DNA from: Afipia massiliensis
Lineage (GTDB): Bacteria; Pseudomonadota; Alphaproteobacteria; Rhizobiales; Xanthobacteraceae
DNA length: 64,000 nt
Direction: 5' to 3'
Assembly (NCBI RefSeq): GCF_014203115.1
Contig: NZ_JACHIJ010000006.1
Coordinates: 248,001-312,000 of the forward strand
Shown here: one piece after another, positions 8,050 to 14,761 of the stretch
Layout: every line of letters begins with the position of its first letter
Numbering within the stretch: position 1 is the first letter of the stretch
The notes under the pieces: model-generated
Database searches by the model: none
Told to the model about the DNA's origin: nothing
What the model saw: only the letters and a program-made list of their open reading frames with translations
Made by a program: the position numbers and the translations under genes

Positions 8050-11000
8050 TTACCCCAGCCGTCCCGCCGCGTGGGCGAGCAGGGTGTAGACAAGGCCCGT
8101 TTCCGACACGAGGTGGCTGCGCAGCGCCGCCGGTCCGCGTTCGTCGCGCGAGACTTCGTCGAGCAGCCGCTCGAACTCGTTGATGTAACGGTCCACCGTC
8201 TGCTTGAAGTTGCGGTCGGCGCGATACTTGCGGGCGACCTCGTCGAACGCCTTCTGGCCGGCAGGTGTGTAGAGCCGCTTGGAGAACGCCTTGCGTTCGC
8301 CGCGCTGATAGCGATCCCACATTTCCGCTGCGAGCTCGCGCTCCACCAGCCGGGCGATGTCGAGCGACAGCGCTTCCAGCGGATTTCCAGACTGACGCGG
8401 GGCGGCAGCGGCGCGGCCACGCGGGCCGTCGTCGGTGTCGGCGCGGTTCAGCAGATCCGACAGCCATCCGTCGCGGTCCGAAGCGGCCGGGGCGACCGAC
8501 GGCGCTTCCGTGCGGCGCGGAGCCGGGTTGGCCGGACCGAATTCTGGCGGCGGCAGGCTCGATGCGCTGGTGATGTCGCGCGGGCGCGGCGCAGGGCGGG
8601 AGACCGCCTCCTGACGTCCGCCGTTGCTGGCGATCGCAAGTTCATCTTCGCGGACGCCACGGTTGCCGGTGGCAACGTCGAGACCCTTGCCGTGGCGGGC
8701 GACGATCCGGTTGAGTTCGGCGAGCGCCTCGATCTGGTCAACGATGACCTTGCGCATATGCGCCGTGCTCTCGGCGGCTTCCTGCGGCACTTCGAGCACG
8801 CCCCGGCGCAGTTCGGCGCGGGTGGCGTCGAGCTCGCTGTGCAGTTCTGAGGCCATCTGCTTCATGCTGTGCACGATGGTCGAGAACTTGTCGGCAGCCT
8901 GACGGAACATATTGTCCGCTTCGCGCGTGCCCTGGTCGTACAGTTCGGACATCGCTTCGGAGGTCTGGCGGCGTTCGTCCTCGACGGCCATGCGCACGGC
9001 TTCGAACTGGCGGCTGACTTCCGCCGAGCTGGAGCCTGCGGTCTGCGCCACGATCTGCGCGATGTCGCGCGCCCGCGTTTCGGCTGCGGCGAGCGAGTCG
9101 TCGAGCAGGTTCGTGAAGCGGGAGAGGCGATCATCGAGGTCGTGGGTCCGCAGGTCGATGTTCGAGATCAGCGATTCCAGGATGGCGTTACGGTCGGCAA
9201 CGGAGTCGCCGGCGCGTTCGTTGCTCTTCTCCAACAGGGTCGCGGCCTCGGCCAGCGCGCGGCCGTGGTTCTCGAACTGCACCGAGAGGGCGTTGAGGTT
9301 CTCCAGCGCGCCTGATGTCTTGGAGGTGAAGGTTCCGAGCTGCTGCTCCAGCGTAGAGGTGGATTCGCCGTTGCGGCTGGTTACGTCGTTCATCGTCGAG
9401 ACGAATTCCGCGACCCGCGTGACGAGCGTGCGCTCCAGCGAGTTGAGGTTGTCGTGCGCGCCGGTGAGCACTTCCTGCAACAGGATGTTGCCTTCGCGCA
9501 GCCGCTCGAACAGGGCAAGCGTGTCGGTGCGCAGGATCTTGCTGGTTTCCTGCAGCTCGTTGATGGTCGAGGTCGCCACCTGACGCGACTGGTCGATCGC
9601 CGCGCGCGAGGTCTGGTCGATGTCCTTCAGCGACTTGCTGACGGCGCCGATGGCGATTTCGCTGGCGGTGTTGATCTGGCGCGCCAGATCGGAGCTGTTG
9701 TTCATCATCGCGACGGTGAAGGCGCCGCCATGGTTTTCGATCGACTTGAGCGCGGAATCCGCGGCGCTGCCGATGGTGGTCGAAATCTCGGCGGCCTTGC
9801 TGCCGATGGCGTCGACCAGTGCGCTGCGCTTGCTGTCGACAAGCTGGGCGAGCTGCTCGGTGTGCTCGCGCACGCCGTCGGTGATCGCCTCGACCTTGCC
9901 GGTGAGGGTCGAGCCGAAGCGGTCGGTCGAGACAGCGATGGTGCGTTCGATCTCGGCGGAGGCCGACTTGATCTGCGCGGTCGCGCCGGTCGATGCGACG
10001 GTGAGGGTGTTCTCGGCTTCGCGGGCAGCCATCTGGATGCTGCGCTCGACATCGCCGGAGACCGTCTTGAGGCTGTTGCCGAGGTCGGTGGAGACGGCCT
10101 TGAGGCTGGTGCTGACGTCGCCGGAGACGCTGCGAAGGTGCGAGCCCACCTCGCCGGAAATATCCCGCAGATGGGTGCCGACATCGCCCGTGATGCCGCG
10201 AAGCTGCGAGCCGACCTCGTTGGAGACGGTCTTCAGCTCGGTGCTGACTTCGCTCGAGACAGCCTTGAGCTGGTTGCCGACGTCGCTGGACAGCGACAGC
10301 AGCGACTGCTGGGCGGCGCGCGCGCCTCCCTGAACCGTCGCGGTGGTATCGGCCATCAGGCCGGTCAGGATGCGCTCGGCTTCCTCGACGCGCGACTTGA
10401 TCGTCAGCGACAGTTCGTCCGAGCGGGAGCCTATCGCCTCGGCGGCATGCTGGCCGCTGGTGGTGACGCGGTTGGCGGCAGCCTCGACGCGGGTATCGAG
10501 CAGGTTCTCGAACTGCGCAACGCGGGCGCTGATGTCCGAGGCGAGGGAGCTGACATTGAACTCCAGGTTGTTCTGGATGTCCTTGACGCGGACCGACACG
10601 GCGTTGGCCATGTCGTCGACGCCGCTGGTCATCAGGCTCATGACCTGCGCCCCACGGCTTTCCATCGCATCGGCGATGGTCGCGGAGCGGTTCTCGACCA
10701 CGGCCACGAACGCCGCGGCGCGGCTGTCGAAGGTCTGCACCACGGATGAGGTGCGGGTGTCGACGATGTCGGCGAAGGCGGCGGTGCGGGTATCGAAGGC
10801 GTCGGAGACCGCGTTGGTTCGCGCCTCGACGATGTCTGCAAAGGCTGCGGTGCGGGTATCGAATGCCTCGGTGATCGCGGCGGTGCGGGCATCTACCACG
10901 GTGGTGAAGGCTTCCGCTCCGTTGTTGATCCGCGAGGTGATGGCGACGGTGCGCGCATCGATGAGATCGGCGAACGCGGTGGTGCGGCCGTCGATGGTGT

Positions 11001-13188
11001 CGGTGAAGGCGGTGGTGCGGTAGTCGATCGTTTCCTTGAACGCCGCGGTCTGGTTGCTGACCGCTTCGGTGAATTCGGCGGTGCGGGTGTCGAACGTCTT
11101 GGCGATCTCCGCGGTGTGGGTCGCCACGGTCTCGGTGAACGTGGCGGCGCGGCTGTCAAAGATCTTGCCGAGTGCGTCGGTGTGGGTGTCGAGCTTCTCG
11201 GTGAACGCCACCGCGCGGTTGTCGATCGCGTCGGTGAAGGCGCTGGTGCGCGAATCCATTACCGAGGTGAAGGACGCAGCACGGCCGCTGACCGTCTCGC
11301 CGAAGGCGGCGGCGCGAGCGTCGAACGATTCCTCGAGCGCCTTGGTGCGGCTGGTGACGGTTTCGTCCAGCGCATTGACCTTGCCGAGCAGCGAGTTGTC
11401 GAGATTGTCGATGCGGGTTTCAACCGCAGACTTGAAGCCGTCCAGGCTCTGGTCGAGCTTGGCATGAAGCTGGTCGCCATGGGTGGTGACGCGGCTGTCG
11501 AAGGTGTCGACATAGGTCTTGAGACTGTCGGCCAGGCCCTGGGTACGCTCGCCCATGCGTTCGACGATCTCGCCGCCATAGGTCTTCACGGTGCGGTCGA
11601 ACTCGGCGATGTGGCGGGTGATGAGGGCGCCCAGCGTGCCGCTGTCGCGCGCGAACCGTTCCGCCAGTTCGGTACCCTGTTCTTTCACGAGGCCGTCGAA
11701 CAGGCCGATCTGGTTGCTCAGCGTCTCGTGGGCGCTTTCGGTCTGGGTCATGACCTTCGCCACCAGCGTGCTGATGGTGACGTCGAGCGCTTCGCTGGCC
11801 TTGTCGCCGCTGGTCAGCACGCGATCGGCCAGCCGGTTGCCGGCTTCGTCGATCTGCTCGGAGAGGGTGGCGCCGCGCACGTCGAGTTCCGACAGCAGGG
11901 AATCGCTCGAATTCTTCATCGAGTCGAAGATGCGTTCGGTGCGGTCGACAACGCTTCGCACGATATCTTCCGAACGCGAGGCGATGCCGTCGACGATTCC
12001 GGTCGAGCGCTCCTCGAACTCGCCGGTCATCTTGTCGAGGCGCTCGTTCAGCGAGTCGTGAACGCGGTCGGCGAGGTCCGCGAATTCCTCGTGGACGTGG
12101 CCGGTCTTGAAATTGAGGCTGGCGGTCAGCTTTTCGCTGGCGTCGAGCACGGCAGCGGCGGTCTGGGTGCTGGCTTCTTCGAGGCGGTCGAGCAGGTCGC
12201 CGCCGCGCTCGCCGAGCGCAATGATCATGTTGTCGCCGGCGCTGGAGAGCGCGCGGGTGATGTGTTCGCTGCGCTCCTCGAGCGCGCCGGTGATGCTGCT
12301 GGCCACTTCATCGACGCGCGATGCGATGGCGTCGCTGATCAGGGCGATGTCCTGACGCAGATCGATCTGCACGCCGGAAATGGCGTTGCGGACCTGTTCG
12401 GCCTGGCCGACGAGGTTGTCGCGCTGAACCGCGATGTCCTGGAGCAGGGCGCGGATGCGCACTTCGTTGTCGCTGTAGGCGCGCTCAAGCGACGACACTT
12501 CGTTGGCAACGAGGGCTTCGAGTTCGCCGGCACGCGCGATCGCGCGCTCGACGCCGTCGCCCATCGCGGCGACTTCGCGGCGGATCGCCTGGCCCACTGT
12601 CACGATCGAGCCGTTGGCGACATGTTCGGGTTCGGAGAAACGCACGGCCATCTGCGCCATGGACTGCGCGATCATGCTCATTTCCTGGCTGCGCCACGCC
12701 ATGCTGGCAAGGAAATAGAACAGCAGCAGCGGTGCGACGAGAACGGCGATGAGGCCGATCATCGCCAGAGCGCCGGCGCTGCCCTGGCCGGCAACCGATT
12801 CAAGCGCGGGCAGGAATGCGAAGGCGAGGAATCCGACGCCTGCGATCCACAGGCCGGAAAACAGCGTGGCGACAGTGTAGGCGTTGCGGCGCGGGCGGCC
12901 CTTCTGGATCGCCTGGAGAATGGTGCCGATGGTCTCGCGGTCGTCGTTCGCGGGAAGGCGGTCGAAGGCGGGAGCGCCGAGATCGTCGGCCGGCTGGCGC
13001 AGATCAGAGCCACGGTTGTCAGAACCACGGCTGTCAGGGCCGCGGGTGGCGGAGCCGAGCGAGGGTTCGTTGCGCAAGTGATTGTCCCGGCCGTTGTCGG
13101 TCTCAGGCAGGTCGCCGATGTTCAGAGCTTCCTGGATCGCCGAGAGAGCGACTTCGGTTGGATCCTTGACCTTCGGATTTTTTGCCAT
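8050..13188 (-). CDS. Giant apolipoprotein-like growth-pole-ring protein (GPR/RgsE homologue)
   Basis: A 1712-residue protein. After a disordered N-terminus (residues 1-100, with a short RGSDN/RGSDL repeat near 49-64) come two transmembrane helices at about 105-127 and 139-163. About 1200 residues of almost uninterrupted helix follow, then a Pro/Arg-rich linker and a C-terminal globular segment. The helical part contains two runs of 11-residue repeats (see the repeat entries). This architecture and size match the Agrobacterium GROWTH POLE RING protein and Sinorhizobium RgsE. Those form a ring at the growing pole and are needed for polar growth and rod shape in Rhizobiales. The assignment rests on architecture, not on an alignment. 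The start is ATG 13188. The promoter region is shared with the divergent Hpt gene and carries CtrA-type boxes. Confidence 0.75.
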   Translation of the reverse strand: MAKNPKVKDPTEVALSAIQEALNIGDLPETDNGRDNHLRNEPSLGSATRGPDSRGSDNRGSDLRQPADDLGAPAFDRLPANDDRETIGTILQAIQKGRPRRNAYTVATLFSGLWIAGVGFLAFAFLPALESVAGQGSAGALAMIGLIAVLVAPLLLFYFLASMAWRSQEMSMIAQSMAQMAVRFSEPEHVANGSIVTVGQAIRREVAAMGDGVERAIARAGELEALVANEVSSLERAYSDNEVRIRALLQDIAVQRDNLVGQAEQVRNAISGVQIDLRQDIALISDAIASRVDEVASSITGALEERSEHITRALSSAGDNMIIALGERGGDLLDRLEEASTQTAAAVLDASEKLTASLNFKTGHVHEEFADLADRVHDSLNERLDKMTGEFEERSTGIVDGIASRSEDIVRSVVDRTERIFDSMKNSSDSLLSELDVRGATLSEQIDEAGNRLADRVLTSGDKASEALDVTISTLVAKVMTQTESAHETLSNQIGLFDGLVKEQGTELAERFARDSGTLGALITRHIAEFDRTVKTYGGEIVERMGERTQGLADSLKTYVDTFDSRVTTHGDQLHAKLDQSLDGFKSAVETRIDNLDNSLLGKVNALDETVTSRTKALEESFDARAAAFGETVSGRAASFTSVMDSRTSAFTDAIDNRAVAFTEKLDTHTDALGKIFDSRAATFTETVATHTAEIAKTFDTRTAEFTEAVSNQTAAFKETIDYRTTAFTDTIDGRTTAFADLIDARTVAITSRINNGAEAFTTVVDARTAAITEAFDTRTAAFADIVEARTNAVSDAFDTRTAAFADIVDTRTSSVVQTFDSRAAAFVAVVENRSATIADAMESRGAQVMSLMTSGVDDMANAVSVRVKDIQNNLEFNVSSLASDISARVAQFENLLDTRVEAAANRVTTSGQHAAEAIGSRSDELSLTIKSRVEEAERILTGLMADTTATVQGGARAAQQSLLSLSSDVGNQLKAVSSEVSTELKTVSNEVGSQLRGITGDVGTHLRDISGEVGSHLRSVSGDVSTSLKAVSTDLGNSLKTVSGDVERSIQMAAREAENTLTVASTGATAQIKSASAEIERTIAVSTDRFGSTLTGKVEAITDGVREHTEQLAQLVDSKRSALVDAIGSKAAEISTTIGSAADSALKSIENHGGAFTVAMMNNSSDLARQINTASEIAIGAVSKSLKDIDQTSRAAIDQSRQVATSTINELQETSKILRTDTLALFERLREGNILLQEVLTGAHDNLNSLERTLVTRVAEFVSTMNDVTSRNGESTSTLEQQLGTFTSKTSGALENLNALSVQFENHGRALAEAATLLEKSNERAGDSVADRNAILESLISNIDLRTHDLDDRLSRFTNLLDDSLAAAETRARDIAQIVAQTAGSSSAEVSRQFEAVRMAVEDERRQTSEAMSELYDQGTREADNMFRQAADKFSTIVHSMKQMASELHSELDATRAELRRGVLEVPQEAAESTAHMRKVIVDQIEALAELNRIVARHGKGLDVATGNRGVREDELAIASNGGRQEAVSRPAPRPRDITSASSLPPPEFGPANPAPRRTEAPSVAPAASDRDGWLSDLLNRADTDDGPRGRAAAAPRQSGNPLEALSLDIARLVERELAAEMWDRYQRGERKAFSKRLYTPAGQKAFDEVARKYRADRNFKQTVDRYINEFERLLDEVSRDERGPAALRSHLVSETGLVYTLLAHAAGRLG
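10033..10296 (-). repeat. Protein-coding 33-bp repeats: eight hendecads, V-G-x-x-L-K type
   Basis: Inside the growth-pole-ring gene, eight successive 11-residue units read SLSSDVGNQLK, AVSSEVSTELK, TVSNEVGSQLR, GITGDVGTHLR, DISGEVGSHLR, SVSGDVSTSLK, AVSTDLGNSLK, TVSGDVERSIQ. The same periodicity fades through about three further units. Eleven-residue periodicity suits long, nearly untwisted coiled coils or apolipoprotein-like amphipathic helices. Confidence 0.85.
10657..11349 (-). repeat. Protein-coding 33-bp repeats: 21 hendecads, R-T-x-A-F type
   Basis: Twenty-one uninterrupted 11-residue units run from RTKALEESFDA to RSATIADAMES inside the growth-pole-ring gene. The consensus is R-T-x-A-F-x-x-x-h-D-x, for example RTAAFADIVEA, RTNAVSDAFDT, RTAAFADIVDT. 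The frame never slips, so the repeat is under protein-level selection. Nucleotide identity between units is moderate, so it is not a recent satellite expansion. Confidence 0.88.
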
Positions 13189-13370
13189 GTGTCCCGCACG
13201 CCTTTATTTTTTACGCATCCGCAGTGGCACCACGGCAGAGGCCGCGCGCCTTCGAATGTTCCCCGATACCGTCGGCCGAAACGAAGTTACGTCGCCGATT
13301 TGTCCCGCCGGTTGTCCCGCACTTCCGCAAACATCCTATTGGCTCGGTCGGTCGAATGAAATGGCAGGAG

Positions 13371-13385
13371 TTAATAGATTTTTAA
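13371..13385. promoter_or_regulatory. CtrA-type box TTAA-N7-TTAA
   Basis: TTAATAGATTTTTAA is an exact TTAA-N7-TTAA, the established CtrA binding consensus. It lies between the divergent growth-pole-ring and Hpt genes, 183 bp before the first and 200 bp before the second. More TTAA words follow at 13392, 13407 and 13415. Binding is inferred. Confidence 0.6.
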
Positions 13386-13510
13386 TCATCGTTAACGGCG
13401 CAAGGGTTAACACTTTAAGAAATCAACAGTTTTCAAAAGCACTTTGGTATTTCTAGGCGGCGGCACGGCGAAAACATGGCTAAATGATGGCGAATGGCTG
13501 ATACATTTCG

Positions 13511-13518
13511 TTAACCAT
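13511..13518 (+). promoter_or_regulatory. CtrA-type half site TTAACCAT
   Basis: TTAACCAT, the common CtrA half-site form, lies 67 bp before the Hpt start codon. The same 8-mer precedes fliX (46801), fliL (56453) and fliC2 (within 41075-41100). Confidence 0.5.
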
Positions 13519-13584
13519 TGGTGTGATTGCTTGAGGGTGTTTTCCGCCGGTTGACCCGGCGCCGTCAGCAATCTCGGATGTGTC

Positions 13585-13962
13585 ATGTCACTCAATTTGG
13601 AGCGGTTGAACTGGATGCCGTCGCCACCGCTCGTTCCGGAAGACTCCGCCATCGATGTCCAGCATCTTGGACGCATGACGCTCGGCGAAGCCGCGCTTGA
13701 GGCCGAAGTTCTCGCGCTTTTTTCGGCCCAGAGCGGGGAGCTGGTTACCCGGCTCAAAGCCAACCCGCCTGACGCCGCCGCACTGGCGCATACGCTGAAG
13801 GGGTCCGCACGCGCCATCGGCGCTTTCCGGGTCGCGGAAGCCGCTCTCGGCGTCGAAGCTGCCATGAAGAACAATGGCGACGTGGCGAGCGCGATCACTC
13901 TGCTGCAGCAGACTGTCGAGGAAGCCCAGGTCACCATCGGACGGATGTTGAACCGGTCCTGA
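13585..13962 (+). CDS. Single-domain histidine phosphotransferase (Hpt)
   Basis: A 125-residue protein that is almost entirely one Hpt four-helix domain. The phospho-accepting histidine is H69 in the motif AHTLKGSARAIGA, and the helix before it carries the usual LFSAQSGELVTRL. Such stand-alone Hpt proteins pass phosphate between a hybrid kinase and a response regulator in the cytoplasm. The kinase partner is not in the window. It lies divergent from the growth-pole-ring gene and shares an intergenic region with CtrA-type boxes, so it may be cell-cycle controlled. It is not ChpT-like, because no degenerate ATPase domain is present. Confidence 0.85.
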   Translation: MSLNLERLNWMPSPPLVPEDSAIDVQHLGRMTLGEAALEAEVLALFSAQSGELVTRLKANPPDAAALAHTLKGSARAIGAFRVAEAALGVEAAMKNNGDVASAITLLQQTVEEAQVTIGRMLNRS

Positions 13963-13998
13963 CCGGCGTTTCCGCACGGCTTTTATCCCCCGGCAGAT

Positions 13999-14073
13999 CC
14001 AGTGTCCCGTATCCGACGTTCGCTTCACTCTGCAGCAATTTCCGAGCGAACGTCGGATACGAAGGGACACTGG
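13999..14073. repeat. Long bulged hairpin 1 of a related pair
   Basis: An inverted repeat made of a perfect 10-bp outer stem (13999-14008 with 14064-14073) and a perfect 16-bp inner stem (14009-14024 with 14045-14060). A 3-nt bulge, GAA (14061-14063), interrupts the 3' arm, and the loop is 20 nt. The layout is identical to hairpin 2 in mirror image. There is no U-run, so it is not a standard terminator. Confidence 0.9.
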
Positions 14074-14086
14074 CAAACTATTGGTT

Positions 14087-14163
14087 CTAGTGATCCTTTG
14101 GTTCTGCCATTCGTAAAGGTGCCTGCTAAAGATATGGTACGAATGGCAGAACCGGATCACTAG
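14087..14163. repeat. Long bulged hairpin 2 of a related pair
   Basis: The outer stem is 10 bp, CTAGTGATCC (14087-14096) with GGATCACTAG (14154-14163). The 3-nt bulge TTT (14097-14099) is in the 5' arm. The inner stem is 16 bp (14100-14115 with 14138-14153) around a 22-nt loop. It lies 13 nt after hairpin 1 and 64 bp before the ferredoxin start. It aligns with the reverse of hairpin 1 at 18 of 29 arm positions, and every differing paired position is compensated. Confidence 0.9.
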
Positions 14164-14227
14164 CATCTGGCGGATTGACCCGTTATAGGACTGCTCAATC
14201 TGAATTATCCGGGCAGCACGACAAATC

Positions 14228-14548
14228 ATGGTCAAAATCAACTTCACCGATCACACAGGCACAACCCGTTCCGTGGACGTGGAGGCCGGCGCGACCGTGA
14301 TGGAAGCGGCGATCCGCAACGCCATTCCCGGAATCGAGGCTGAGTGCGGCGGCGCATGCGCCTGCGCGACCTGCCATGTGTATGTCGATGAAGCCTGGCG
14401 TGAGAAGGTCGGCTCGCCGACGCCGATGGAAGAGGACATGCTCGATTTCGGTTACGACGTGCGGCCGAATTCGCGCCTGTCATGCCAGATCAAGGTTACT
14501 GACGATCTCGAAGGCCTCACGCTGACGACGCCGGAACGTCAGGCGTAG
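14228..14548 (+). CDS. [2Fe-2S] ferredoxin, adrenodoxin type
   Basis: A 106-residue electron carrier. The cluster ligands are C40, C46 and C49 (motif C-x5-C-x2-C in [11 protein letters not shown]) and C86 (SCQIKV). An extra C44 lies inside the loop. The C-terminal part with MEEDMLDFG is typical of adrenodoxin/putidaredoxin-like ferredoxins of alphaproteobacteria. These donate electrons to P450s or take part in Fe-S biogenesis. No P450 or isc genes are nearby, but a ferredoxin-NADP reductase gene lies at 22829. The start is ATG 14228. The gene converges on a small membrane-protein gene, with the stops overlapping by 10 bp. Confidence 0.93.
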   Translation: MVKINFTDHTGTTRSVDVEAGATVMEAAIRNAIPGIEAECGGACACATCHVYVDEAWREKVGSPTPMEEDMLDFGYDVRPNSRLSCQIKVTDDLEGLTLTTPERQA

Positions 14549-14751
14549 TTCGCGTCATCATCCGCCGCATCAGCCGGCGGTGGATTTTTTCCGGCGGCGA
14601 TCCATTCGGCGACCGCCGTCACCAGGCCGACGATGAAAACGGCGATCACGACACGCGTGTCCGCCTGCATCAGCATCGCAACGACGCCGAAGATCCAGAT
14701 CGCGCCGGTCAGCCGGAGCGCAATTGCAAGCGATGGCGGCATGTTGTGCAT
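14539..14751 (-). CDS. Small two-helix membrane protein, unknown
   Basis: A 70-residue protein from ATG 14751 (GAGGT ribosome binding site), beginning [19 protein letters not shown]. It has two hydrophobic helices ([24 protein letters not shown] and [20 protein letters not shown]) and a short acidic, Pro/Asp-rich tail. I do not recognise a family. It sits between the autotransporter stop and the ferredoxin gene, overlapping the latter's 3' end. The longer open frame upstream overlaps the autotransporter gene and is unlikely to be used. Confidence 0.6.
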   Translation of the reverse strand: MHNMPPSLAIALRLTGAIWIFGVVAMLMQADTRVVIAVFIVGLVTAVAEWIAAGKNPPPADAADDDANYA

Positions 14752-14761
14752 GGCCGCGACC

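Larger units (their letters stand above)
13189..13584. other. Divergent intergenic region, AT-rich regulatory stretch
   Basis: A 396-bp gap between the divergently transcribed growth-pole-ring and Hpt genes. The part at 13360-13520 is markedly AT-rich for this genome and holds one perfect CtrA-type box, several more TTAA words and a TTAACCAT. I see no small gene here. Confidence 0.6.

Noticed and set aside
10033-11349. 33-bp periodic DNA that could look like direct repeats of an array
   Set aside because: No spacers; the periodicity is exactly 11 codons in one frame and only moderately conserved at DNA level, so it is a protein repeat and not CRISPR.
11116-13359. 747-codon plus-strand open frame
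   Set aside because: It is the antisense shadow of the growth-pole-ring gene, whose minus-strand reading shows signal helices, coiled coil and perfect 11-residue periodicity.
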